Below the pieces are notes generated by a model. That model did no database searches. It was not told the origin of the DNA and saw only the letters and a list, made by a program, of their open reading frames with translations. From Acidobacteriota bacterium (GTDB lineage: Bacteria > Acidobacteriota > Blastocatellia > Pyrinomonadales > Pyrinomonadaceae), in NCBI GenBank assembly GCA_016718135.1, contig JADKEF010000006.1, forward strand, positions 186,001-250,000: DNA of 64,000 nt. Direction: 5' to 3'. Positions 1-7,724 of this stretch are shown here, one piece after another. The number at the start of each line of letters is the position of its first letter. Position 1 is the stretch's first letter. Made by a program: the position numbers and the translations under genes.

Positions 1-807
1 CACGATGCCATCAAAATTGCGGATCTCGTCAGATGACAGTGCTCGAGGTTTGGCGATATCTGCCAATGGGGCCGAGCCTTCGAGATTCTTAGCCGCACTC
101 TTGGGAAAGTATGCAGGCACCTCAGGCTGGTCGGCGGCGACGATCTTAACGAAGTCATCTTTGGCCATCGGCTGCAGTGCGTAGTTGAATTTCCGCTGAT
201 TTCCGAGCGTCGACCACGTTTCCTTCGATAGTGATTTACCACAAAGACTTCCGGCTCCGTGAGCAGGGTAAACCTCGGTCTCGTCCGACATGGGAAGGAT
301 CTTTTCATGCAGCGAATCATAAAGCATTCCGCCCATCTGCTCTGCGGTAAAGCCTTTTGACCCGATCAGATCGGGCCTGCCGACATCGCCTATAAAGAGT
401 GTGTCGCCCGTAAACATCTTTTGGGGGGCCGTTGCATCTTGTGTATCGGTCGCGACGATCGTAATACCCTCAGGCGTATGTCCCGGCGTTTCGAGAAACT
501 TTAGGTCGATCTTGCCAACCTTGAGTACATCGCCATCGCTGACCTTGTGCGTTGGGAACTGCGTATTCGCCCGCTGTCCGAAAACAATTTCGGCCCCCGT
601 TTTCGCTGCTAGTTCAACGTGCCCGCTGACAAAATCGGCGTGCGAATGGGTTTCAATGATGTACTTGATCTGCTGCCCGAGCGCTTTGGCTTCGTCAATG
701 TACTGCTGAACATCCCGCTGCGGATCGATGATCGCCGCCTCGCCCTCGGAACCGAGATAATACGAAGCGTGTGAGAGGCAACCTAAATAGAACTGTTTGA
801 AATGCAT
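1..807 (-). CDS. MBL-fold persulfide dioxygenase-like hydrolase fused to a rhodanese (3' end outside window)
   Basis: The reverse strand is open from an ATG at 807 to the window edge (269 codons, no stop). The N-terminal metallo-beta-lactamase domain shows ETHSHADFVSGH, ETPGHTPEG and FIGDVGRPDL, the last typical of ETHE1/Blh-type persulfide dioxygenases, then PAHGAGSLCG. After residue ~230 the chain continues into a linker that in this family leads to a C-terminal rhodanese domain, not seen here. Such enzymes oxidise glutathione persulfide or related sulfane sulfur to sulfite. A GGAGAAA ribosome site lies 5-10 bases before the ATG. It is followed in the operon direction from a TauE/SafE permease and a rhodanese, fitting a persulfide-detoxification operon. 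Family is confident; exact substrate is inferred. Confidence 0.88.
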   Translation of the reverse strand, partial: MHFKQFYLGCLSHASYYLGSEGEAAIIDPQRDVQQYIDEAKALGQQIKYIIETHSHADFVSGHVELAAKTGAEIVFGQRANTQFPTHKVSDGDVLKVGKIDLKFLETPGHTPEGITIVATDTQDATAPQKMFTGDTLFIGDVGRPDLIGSKGFTAEQMGGMLYDSLHEKILPMSDETEVYPAHGAGSLCGKSLSKETWSTLGNQRKFNYALQPMAKDDFVKIVAADQPEVPAYFPKSAAKNLEGSAPLADIAKPRALSSDEIRNFDGIV

Positions 808-839
808 AACTTTTTCTCCACTTTTTCAATTCACGAACT

Positions 840-1601
840 CTAAAAAATAACGGTGTAGTTTTTTACAATTAGAAACGCCGCAACCCCTAAAACCAGGACC
901 GCAAACATACTTTGTAATCGATCCGCCGCAATGCGATGTGACAGAATGGTCCCAACTATCGCACCGCCGACCGCGAGAGCCATCACCTCTAAGGTTATTT
1001 GCCAGTCAAAAACGGTTTGGCTCAGATGGCCAACCAGTCCCGCTACGCAGTTAAGGAAAATGACGAACAGCGATGTGCCGATCGCTTTTTTCATACTCAA
1101 GCCCCCGAAAAAGACGAGAGCCGGGACGATAAGAAAACCGCCGCCAACGCCTAAAAACCCGGTCAGCACGCCAACTCCCAAGCCCGCCAGAACTCCCTGC
1201 GTCGGATGCGGCTTGTGAAGTTTTTCGACAACCGCATTCTTGCGTCGCCAGATCATTGAAACCGCGACGACGAACATTAGTATGCCAAAGATCAATAGCA
1301 GGGCTTCCGCAGATACCATTTTGGTCAACGGAGAACCGATGAACGCTCCTATAATTCCGGCGACACCAAAAAGGAGTCCACTGGATAGATCAACGTTGTC
1401 CTTTCGCCAGTGAAGGTAAGCTCCAAGAATGCTCGTTGCACCAACCACCGCCAGCGACATTCCAACCGCCTCGTGCGGATCGACACCTAAAAGATAAACC
1501 AAGATCGGAACTGTGAGTATCGATCCGCCGCCGCCGATCAATCCCAGAGATAGACCGATGACCGCGCTCAATATCAACCCAATGATAAACAATACCGACA
1601 T
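840..1601 (-). CDS. Sulfite exporter TauE/SafE family permease
   Basis: A 253-aa integral membrane protein with about eight hydrophobic segments. It has the duplicated TauE/SafE layout: a glycine-rich GLIGGGGSILTVP loop near residue 20 and its second-half counterpart GFLGVGGGFLIVPAL near residue 150. The family exports sulfite, sulfonates or other organosulfur anions across the inner membrane. It lies between the rhodanese gene (8 bases upstream) and the MBL-rhodanese gene (32 bases downstream), all on the minus strand, so the three are probably co-transcribed. Exporting sulfite formed by the persulfide dioxygenase is the likely job (inference from context). Confidence 0.9.
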   Translation of the reverse strand: MSVLFIIGLILSAVIGLSLGLIGGGGSILTVPILVYLLGVDPHEAVGMSLAVVGATSILGAYLHWRKDNVDLSSGLLFGVAGIIGAFIGSPLTKMVSAEALLLIFGILMFVVAVSMIWRRKNAVVEKLHKPHPTQGVLAGLGVGVLTGFLGVGGGFLIVPALVFFGGLSMKKAIGTSLFVIFLNCVAGLVGHLSQTVFDWQITLEVMALAVGGAIVGTILSHRIAADRLQSMFAVLVLGVAAFLIVKNYTVIF

Positions 1602-1609
1602 TTTGATCC

Positions 1610-2161
1610 TTATTTCGCTTGTGCCGGAGAATCACAGGTGACAGGTTCTTTGTTCCACGGCATCCTTGCGAGAACCATTCCCATTCCGCAGGTATCGGTC
1701 ACCGCAGAGAACATCAGTCCGGCCGCGACAAAAGCCGACAGCAGGATGAAATATGGCGAAACAAAAACGCCGAGCAGAACCCCCGTCAGCACAAATGCTC
1801 CGGCCGCAAATCGAACCTGACGCTCGAGCGACCAGACCTTCGAGTCGCCCTTAATCACCGGCAGGTTAGCCCCCGACCAAGCGGCCATCCCGCCCTGGAT
1901 CACATGGATATCGGTAAACCCCTTGGTAGTTAATCTCTCGGCCGCCTGCTTCGCTCGATTACCCGAACGGCACATTATGTAAACCGGTTTCGTGTGGTCG
2001 ATCTCAGCCTCGTGCTTTTCAAAATTAGAAAGCGGCATCAATTTAGCATCCGCGATCCGCTCACTGTTGAACTCCGAAAACTCCCGGACGTCTATCACTT
2101 GGCACTCGCCGCCGGTGTCCAAGAGGTTATTGATTTCGTGTACTGTTGCCTGTTTGATCAT
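1610..2161 (-). CDS. Rhodanese-like sulfurtransferase with C-terminal DUF2892 membrane hairpin
   Basis: 183 aa. Residues ~1-105 form a rhodanese domain with the active-site loop MCRSGNRAKQAA, whose Cys would carry the persulfide. Residues ~115-175 contain two hydrophobic helices of DUF2892 type, so the catalytic domain is probably tethered to the inner membrane. An AAAGGA ribosome site precedes the ATG. It is the first gene of the minus-strand sulfur operon and is divergent from an ArsR-type regulator, with a palindrome in the shared promoter region. It likely moves sulfane sulfur between low-molecular-weight thiols and the dioxygenase. Confidence 0.9.
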   Translation of the reverse strand: MIKQATVHEINNLLDTGGECQVIDVREFSEFNSERIADAKLMPLSNFEKHEAEIDHTKPVYIMCRSGNRAKQAAERLTTKGFTDIHVIQGGMAAWSGANLPVIKGDSKVWSLERQVRFAAGAFVLTGVLLGVFVSPYFILLSAFVAAGLMFSAVTDTCGMGMVLARMPWNKEPVTCDSPAQAK

Positions 2162-2212
2162 TATTGTTGAAATTCCTTTTCTTAAGTAATATACTCGATC
2201 TGTGTATGAGCA

Positions 2213-2230
2213 TATAACTATATCGTTATA
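2213..2230. promoter_or_regulatory. Candidate ArsR-family operator between divergent sulfur operon and regulator
   Basis: A perfect 6-bp inverted repeat, TATAAC N6 GTTATA, lies in the 78-bp gap between the two divergent genes. It overlaps a TATACT -10 element (2227-2232) 7 bases before the regulator's ATG. Position and symmetry fit an ArsR/BigR-type operator controlling both directions. This is inference; no footprint data exist here. Confidence 0.5.
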
Positions 2231-2239
2231 CTGTCAAGT

Positions 2240-2575
2240 ATGAAAATGAGTAAACACCAAAAAATGTCGCCAGAGGCGGTTAACCTGGTCGCCACAAGAT
2301 TCAAAGTCCTGAGCGAGCCGCTTCGATTACAAATACTACAATACCTTGAGAATGGAGAGTCGAGTGTGACGAATGTTACAAAGGCTGTTAATTCTACGCA
2401 GCCAAACGTCAGTAAGCACTTGAAGATCTTGCAGGACGAAGGATTCGTCGCGAAGCGGCAAGAGGGGAACACCGTTTTCTATAAGATCGCCGATGAATCG
2501 ATATTTGAATTGTGCGATGTTGTCTGCGGTAGCCTTAAGGAACGTTACTCCGAGAAAAGTGCGATATTTGGCTAG
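2240..2575 (+). CDS. ArsR/SmtB-family transcriptional repressor, likely persulfide-responsive
   Basis: 111-aa winged-helix protein: the recognition helix lies in the segment STQPNVSKHLKIL (residues ~52-64), followed by a beta wing around residues 70-83. Two cysteines, C92 and C96, sit in the C-terminal helix (ELCDVVCGSL) and no metal-binding ELCVCDL motif is visible. With the adjacent rhodanese/persulfide dioxygenase genes this suggests a thiol or persulfide sensor analogous to BigR/SqrR, although those use a different cysteine spacing. The -10 element TATACT sits 7 bases before the ATG, so the transcript may be leaderless. The last 4 bases overlap the convergent methyltransferase gene. Confidence 0.88.
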   Translation: MKMSKHQKMSPEAVNLVATRFKVLSEPLRLQILQYLENGESSVTNVTKAVNSTQPNVSKHLKILQDEGFVAKRQEGNTVFYKIADESIFELCDVVCGSLKERYSEKSAIFG

Positions 2576-3273
2576 CGTCGTGTGTACTCGACAACAAATC
2601 TCGGCGGCTCTCCTTCCTCGTCGGCAGGCATCACGACGAAATGAGTTTGCGACAGTCCACAGCTCTCGAAGCGTGACAGGTCACGCCGGGACATCGGCCA
2701 AGGCAGCTCGTCCGGCTCCTCATCGTCGCCTCGGCCGCGGGTGACGACGACCAGCGTACCGCCTTCAGCTACAAAGTCACCTATCGCATCGACAACCTGT
2801 TCACGCATGTCGATCGGCAGTGGTTGGATCGTGTAGATCTCAAGCACAAAGTCGAATCCGCCTGTCTTTGCCTCTCCCGTCTGTGTGAAATTCCACGATT
2901 GGGGCGGATGGAACAGATCTCGAGCCTCAAAACGAATATCATCTTCACCGTAAAGCCGTTTCGCCCACTCGATCGCGGTCGGAGAAATATCAAATGCAGT
3001 TACTTTGAACCCTAGATCGTGCAGATATTTCGCATCGTCGCCGAGACCGCAGCCGACGACGAGGGCAGTTCGACCTTCGCCTTTCAGGCCGGTCGATTCG
3101 GCCCATGACTTAAAGAATCGATTGGGCTCAAGATCGGCCCACGGAATGATCGAATTGTCGCCATCTGCCTCGGCATACAACGCCTCAAACCATCCCGTCA
3201 CATCACCGCGACGGTAATGTTCTGAGGCAATCTCCCTCACGCGTTCACGAGCTTTTTCTTTATTCTCAGCCAT
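2572..3273 (-). CDS. SAM-dependent methyltransferase, thiopurine S-methyltransferase (TPMT)-like
   Basis: 233 aa. The N-terminus (YRRGDVTGWFEALY, then W..LEPN..F..W) resembles the TPMT family. Motif I is ALVVGCGLGDDAKYL near residues 70-84, followed by FDISPTAIEWAK and LEIYTIQPLP. Bacterial TPMT-like enzymes methylate thiols, selenite or tellurite species. It is convergent with the ArsR regulator (4-base overlap) and lies inside the sulfur gene cluster, so a thiol or sulfide substrate is plausible (inference). The next gene on the same strand upstream is another rhodanese. Confidence 0.85.
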   Translation of the reverse strand: MAENKEKARERVREIASEHYRRGDVTGWFEALYAEADGDNSIIPWADLEPNRFFKSWAESTGLKGEGRTALVVGCGLGDDAKYLHDLGFKVTAFDISPTAIEWAKRLYGEDDIRFEARDLFHPPQSWNFTQTGEAKTGGFDFVLEIYTIQPLPIDMREQVVDAIGDFVAEGGTLVVVTRGRGDDEEPDELPWPMSRRDLSRFESCGLSQTHFVVMPADEEGEPPRFVVEYTRR

Positions 3274-3335
3274 ATATTGCTTACGCTAGCCGTGTGTTCG
3301 ATGTTCCATGGTGTAACACCGGAACACCTCGAACA

Positions 3336-3695
3336 CTATTCGACCGGAGCACCTGCTTCTTGCCAGGCTGCCCAGCCGCCGTCCATCGACCAGACGTTGG
3401 TATAGCCCATTTTCTGCAGCATATCGGCCGATAGTGCCGAGCGAAAACCGCCGCCGCAATATAGGACGAGCTCAGTTTCTTTCTCAGGAAATGTTTGGAC
3501 GATATCGCGTTCGATAATGCCGCGGCTCATGTGTTTTGCACCGGCGGCGTGGCCCGCATCGTATTCGTTGTCCTCGCGGACATCGATGAGCACGGCTCCA
3601 CCCGCCACACGCTCAAGTGCACCAGCCACATCGCATTCGTTCACTTGGCTCTTAGCCTCATGAGCTATTTTCAGAAACTCGGTTGAATGTATCAT
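3336..3695 (-). CDS. Single-domain rhodanese-like protein
   Basis: 119 aa from the chosen ATG at 3695. One rhodanese domain with VLIDVREDNEYDAGHAAGA and the active-site loop LYCGGGFRSALSA, where Cys precedes three glycines. The frame is open further upstream to a TTG at 3740, but the ATG at 3695 is preferred: a TATAGT -10 box (3702-3707) lies 6 bases upstream and a TTGTTT -35-like box (3726-3731) 18 bases before that. This would give an essentially leaderless mRNA, and there is no properly spaced Shine-Dalgarno. It probably belongs functionally with the neighbouring sulfur operon. Confidence 0.85.
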   Translation of the reverse strand: MIHSTEFLKIAHEAKSQVNECDVAGALERVAGGAVLIDVREDNEYDAGHAAGAKHMSRGIIERDIVQTFPEKETELVLYCGGGFRSALSADMLQKMGYTNVWSMDGGWAAWQEAGAPVE

Positions 3696-3701
3696 CCTTT
3701 T

Positions 3702-3731
3702 ACTATAAGCTTTGCAAATTCCAAAAAACAA
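3702..3731 (-). promoter_or_regulatory. Sigma70-type promoter giving a possible leaderless rhodanese transcript
   Basis: On the minus strand TTGTTT (3731-3726), an 18-bp spacer and TATAGT (3707-3702) are followed 6 bases later by the ATG at 3695. Position-based prediction only. Confidence 0.45.
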
Positions 3732-3786
3732 TTCGTTCAAATAGCACGGGCCAATTGGTCAACTTTAAGAAAACAGGAGAGAGAGG

Positions 3787-4197
3787 ATGAATAAACTTAA
3801 CTTATTACTCGTGATCGGCTGTCTTATATTGGTAATGGGATGCAGCAAAGATGCGGAGATCAACGCGTTTATCACTGAATTTGACGCCGCGACGAACGAG
3901 ATGATCGCAAAGATAGACGCCGATCCGTCATCGGCCGGTATCACTGAGGCCCAAAAGGCCTTCGACGGCAAGAAGGCAAGCCTTAAGTCGAAATGGGACG
4001 GCATCAAGGATGCGGTAGGATTTCAGGTCAGTGCCGACACCAAGAAGAAGCTGGAGGAAAGCGTCGCCAACAATATGAAGGCTTTGATGGCCGTCTCGAC
4101 AAAGAACATGATGAAACTCGCCGTCGACAAAGATGCGTCCGCGAAGTTCCAAGCTTTGCTCAAGGACTATCAGTCAACTTTTGCTGCAGGCAAGTAG
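3787..4197 (+). CDS. Small putative lipoprotein of unknown function
   Basis: 136 aa. A lipoprotein signal peptide is visible: basic start MNKLN, hydrophobic core, and lipobox LVMGC with Cys19 as the probable lipidated residue. The rest is predicted helical and rich in Lys, Ala and Asp, without a domain I recognise. An AGGAGAGAGAGG ribosome site precedes the ATG. It is divergent from the rhodanese gene and ends at a bidirectional hairpin terminator shared with the convergent PD40 protein gene. No function is assigned. Confidence 0.8.
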   Translation: MNKLNLLLVIGCLILVMGCSKDAEINAFITEFDAATNEMIAKIDADPSSAGITEAQKAFDGKKASLKSKWDGIKDAVGFQVSADTKKKLEESVANNMKALMAVSTKNMMKLAVDKDASAKFQALLKDYQSTFAAGK

Positions 4198-4218
4198 CCG
4201 TCTAGTAGCAAACAAATA

Positions 4219-4253
4219 TGAACGCGATGTCCATCTTGTTGGCATCGCGTTCA
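4219..4253. terminator. Bidirectional hairpin terminator
   Basis: Perfect 11-bp stem (4219-4229 with 4243-4253), 13-base loop, followed on the plus strand by TCTTCGTTTTT. It lies between the convergent lipoprotein and PD40 genes. Confidence 0.75.
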
Positions 4254-4269
4254 TCTTCGTTTTTGACCC

Positions 4270-6081
4270 TTACCGCGGCGAGGTCTGATCTTTCTCGCGT
4301 ACGAGTACAAGGGTAGTTTGGTCGTCGAATCTTGTTGCTAGCGTATTTCCCCAGGCATCCGCAAGACTCTTTCCTACAAGCTCATCCGTAAGCATGACCG
4401 GCGTGCTAACGTCATATTCACTGATGACTTCAAATGTCACCATCACGATCGGTACCGGCATTGCCGATGCAACCATCGACTTTTCGGAATCGATCAATAT
4501 TCCGATCAACCCGGCCTTTGAGGCGTTGACTGTCAGCACCGCATCCTGCATCGCCCCGTCGCCGAGTTCGACGCGCGGAGCCGAAAGAACGGAAGGATCA
4601 TATTCGAGTGTAAAGCTGGCTGCAACTTCGTCGCCGTGAGGAGTGACCTCGACAGGGATCGTAACGGTAGTTCTCGAATTCCAAATAGCTTTGCCGACTC
4701 TCATTTCGCGGCCGAAAAAATAGCCATACAATTCGCCAACTAATTCCGCCACGCCCCCAGCCAAGGGCGGCCGCGCGATCGGACCATCAGCCGGCGTCAA
4801 CGGATCGAGCCCGGCCGCGTAGCGCCGGCTCTGGACAACGTCGCTTGAAGCGAGAGCACCGTCGCCAAAAGTGGACCTCGGTGCACAATCGGCTCGCTGC
4901 CGCTCGTTCACGGCGGGATTCAGCGTGTCGAGTCCGGTTACGAATCGCCGTAGCTGTGTAACATCGGTCGAAAGAACATTGCCATCCGGATTCGCCCTCG
5001 GAGAAACGTCCCCCTCAAATCCGGCTCCTGGGGTTGGAGTAGCCGTTGGGGTAGCTGTGGGCGTGTTGGTCGGCGTTGCTGTTGGCGTGCTTGTAGGTGT
5101 TGCAGTAGGTGTAGGAGTGGCACCTTCGACCGGCCCCCAACTGGGCTCGACATCATTGAAAGTATTGCTGGTGATCCGAGTCTGGTTCATACCGTTGGCA
5201 TTCATCGTGTAAACCTCAGAATTGCCGTCTCGCGTGGTCCAGAATGCGATCTGGTTCCCATCGGGTGAAAAAGCAGGATCTTGTTCGACCGTAGAATTGC
5301 TGGTAAGCCTTGTCTGGTTGCTGCCGTCAGCATTCATAACGTAGATCTCATTATTCCCGTCCCGCCCACTGATGAAGGCTATTTTCGTACCGTCAGCTGA
5401 AAACGACGGTACGCTGTTAAATCCCGGCGGGTTGGTGAGCTGAACAATACCAGTTCCATCTGAGTTCATTCGAAATATTTGTAACGAGCCCCCTGCGAGC
5501 GTGGCCCAGGCGACCCGCGTTCCGTCCGGCGAGATCGCGGGCTTACTGTCGCAAGCGGCGGTTTCTGTCAACCTCACCTGATTCGTTCCGTTAGCATTGA
5601 TCTTGTAGATATCGCACGACTTCTCAAACACGATCACGCCGGTAGCGGAGATAGACGCGTCCAGATCACCCTGGGCATCGTTAGTAAGCCGGGTCTGGCC
5701 GCTGCCGTCGGCGTTCATTATGTAGATCTCAGAACTGCCACCATCGCGGAAACTATGAAAAACTATACGCGAACCATCCGGATCATAGGCCGGGTGATCG
5801 CTGCTGCCCGCGTTATTTGTCAATTGGAGAACGTTTGCTCCGCTCGGGTCCATGGTATAGATCTCGGGCCCGCCGCCATCGCGATTGCTTTCGAAAGCGA
5901 TACGGCCATTGGTCGCCCCCTCTCGACGGTCAAAGGGCTGTAACGATCCTTGGTTGAAGATCAACTGAGCTTCCTTGCCATCTGCCAAAGCTATCAACCA
6001 AGTAGATGAAAAAATAGCAATGACAAATCCAGCGATGCCCAAATGTCGAAGTGTTCTTTTAATGGTCGGGTTCAGTTTCAT
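4270..6081 (-). CDS. Secreted PD40 beta-propeller protein with dockerin-like and cohesin-like C-terminal regions
   Basis: 603 aa with an N-terminal membrane/signal segment (residues ~12-33). Residues ~55-320 hold about six PD40/TolB-type repeats, each with a form of NGRIAFES.RDG..EIY.M..DG.....LT. A low-complexity Pro-Thr linker (PTPTATPT) follows. Residues ~355-435 contain two segments resembling dockerin EF-hand repeats (GDVSPRANPDGNVLSTDVTQ and FGDGALASSDVVQ). The last ~150 residues look like a cohesin-type beta-sandwich. The protein is probably extracytoplasmic and involved in binding; no catalytic site is seen. Having dockerin-like and cohesin-like modules on one chain is notable. Module calls beyond PD40 are moderate confidence. 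Confidence 0.8.
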   Translation of the reverse strand: MKLNPTIKRTLRHLGIAGFVIAIFSSTWLIALADGKEAQLIFNQGSLQPFDRREGATNGRIAFESNRDGGGPEIYTMDPSGANVLQLTNNAGSSDHPAYDPDGSRIVFHSFRDGGSSEIYIMNADGSGQTRLTNDAQGDLDASISATGVIVFEKSCDIYKINANGTNQVRLTETAACDSKPAISPDGTRVAWATLAGGSLQIFRMNSDGTGIVQLTNPPGFNSVPSFSADGTKIAFISGRDGNNEIYVMNADGSNQTRLTSNSTVEQDPAFSPDGNQIAFWTTRDGNSEVYTMNANGMNQTRITSNTFNDVEPSWGPVEGATPTPTATPTSTPTATPTNTPTATPTATPTPGAGFEGDVSPRANPDGNVLSTDVTQLRRFVTGLDTLNPAVNERQRADCAPRSTFGDGALASSDVVQSRRYAAGLDPLTPADGPIARPPLAGGVAELVGELYGYFFGREMRVGKAIWNSRTTVTIPVEVTPHGDEVAASFTLEYDPSVLSAPRVELGDGAMQDAVLTVNASKAGLIGILIDSEKSMVASAMPVPIVMVTFEVISEYDVSTPVMLTDELVGKSLADAWGNTLATRFDDQTTLVLVREKDQTSPR

Positions 6082-6284
6082 TCTTTTGTCCTCGAAAAGT
6101 TTTCAGAGCTGCCTCTTGTCTAATAGGGCGAGAAAATTGGAGGAAAGCGCTTACAAGATCATCGATCTTTTCTGAAAACGTGCTGTATTCGTGCTCGATA
6201 ACCTTTTGTTTTGTGTGCAGGCTGGTAAGCCGCTATAATTTTAGATTCGCTATTATTTGAAATTACTGATCAGAGGACACTACA

Positions 6285-7694
6285 TTGGCAGAACAATTTG
6301 ACGTAACAATTATCGGTTCGGGCCCAGGCGGCTATGTCGCAGCGGTGCGTGCAGGGCAACTTGGGCTTAAAGTCGCGATCATCGAGAAGGAAAAAGATGC
6401 TCGTCTCGGCGGCACGTGCGGACTTCGCGGATGTATCCCGACCAAAGCCTTGCTCAACGCGGCTCATTTGTATGAAAAGGCCGGACATTTTGAGAATTTC
6501 GGCCTCAAGGTCGAGGGCCTTTCGTACGATTGGGCAGGGGTCCAAAAATACAAATCTGACGTCGTCGCCAAAAACTCGGCTGGCGTGACCTATCTGATGA
6601 AAAAGAACAAAGCTACGATATTCAACGGCTTTGGCAAGATCGTCGGTAAGGGCAAGGTCGAGGTCGCCCTTGCTGACGGCAAGACAGAAACGATCGAAAC
6701 CAAGAACATCATCATCGCCACCGGCTCGGTCGTGCGTCCTATTCCAGGATTTGAAACTGATGGAAAGCAGGTCGTGAATTCAGATCACATTCTTGAGCTG
6801 ACCAAAGTTCCGAAGTCCATGATCGTGATGGGTTCGGGAGCGGTCGGCGTTGAATTTGCGAGCGTTTATCACCGCTTCGGCTGTGACACGACGGTCGTCG
6901 AACTGATGGACCGCATCGTGCCGATCGAAGACGCTGACGTTTCGAAAGAACTGGCAAGAAGCTTCAAGAAATCGGGCATCAAATGCGAGACCGGTATCAA
7001 GCTCGACAAGCTGACCAAAGACAAAAAGGGCGTCAAGGTTTCGGGCAAGAATGCTAAAGGTGACGACGTGACCTTCGAAGCAGAAATGCTCCTCGTCGCC
7101 GTCGGCCGCATGCCATCGATCGAGAGTATCGGACTCGAGAACACAAAGGTCGTCGTCAATCCACGCGGCACGATCAAGGTCAACGAATATTGCGAGACCG
7201 ACGAACCGAACGTATTCGCCATCGGCGACGTCATCGACACGGCGTGGCTCGCTCATCTCGCTTCGAAAGAAGGCATCCTCGTTGTCGAAAAGATCGCCGG
7301 TAAAAAGGTAGAGCCGATCAAGCAAAACCTCGTTCCAAACTGCACCTACTGCGACCCCGAAGTCGCCAGCGTCGGCCTGACCGAAGCCAAAGCTAAAGAA
7401 GCCGGTTACGACGTAAAGGTCGGCAAATTCCCGTTCTCAGCCTCAGGCAAGGCCCGCATCCTCGGCGAGACAGACGGCTTCGTCAAGATCGTCTCCGAGA
7501 AAAAATACGACGAGGTCCTCGGCGTCCACATCATCGGCCCCCACGCCACCGAGCTCCTAGCCGAAGCCTGCGTTGGCATGGCCCTCGAAACCACCGCCGA
7601 CGAACTAGGCCGCATCATCCACGCCCACCCAACCGTCTCCGAAGCCGTAATGGAAGCCGCGGAGGGTGTGCATGATCTGACGATTCATATGTAA
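6285..7694 (+). CDS. lpdA: Dihydrolipoyl dehydrogenase (E3)
   Basis: 469 aa, full length for the family. FAD-binding GSGPGG at residues 11-16, redox-active disulfide C45/C50 in GGTCGLRGCIPTKAL, NAD-binding GSGAVGVEFAS, FAD segment FAIGDV, and the C-terminal catalytic HAHPTVSEA His. It reoxidises dihydrolipoamide in pyruvate, 2-oxoglutarate and branched-chain dehydrogenase complexes; a matching E2 gene lies at 20598. The start is a TTG at 6285 with AGAGGA 8-13 bases upstream. The residues between the redox cysteines (GLRG) differ from the usual LNVG, but spacing is preserved. Confidence 0.95.
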   Translation: MAEQFDVTIIGSGPGGYVAAVRAGQLGLKVAIIEKEKDARLGGTCGLRGCIPTKALLNAAHLYEKAGHFENFGLKVEGLSYDWAGVQKYKSDVVAKNSAGVTYLMKKNKATIFNGFGKIVGKGKVEVALADGKTETIETKNIIIATGSVVRPIPGFETDGKQVVNSDHILELTKVPKSMIVMGSGAVGVEFASVYHRFGCDTTVVELMDRIVPIEDADVSKELARSFKKSGIKCETGIKLDKLTKDKKGVKVSGKNAKGDDVTFEAEMLLVAVGRMPSIESIGLENTKVVVNPRGTIKVNEYCETDEPNVFAIGDVIDTAWLAHLASKEGILVVEKIAGKKVEPIKQNLVPNCTYCDPEVASVGLTEAKAKEAGYDVKVGKFPFSASGKARILGETDGFVKIVSEKKYDEVLGVHIIGPHATELLAEACVGMALETTADELGRIIHAHPTVSEAVMEAAEGVHDLTIHM

Positions 7695-7724
7695 AAGAGG
7701 TAGTTCGTAACCCAATGAGTGCGT

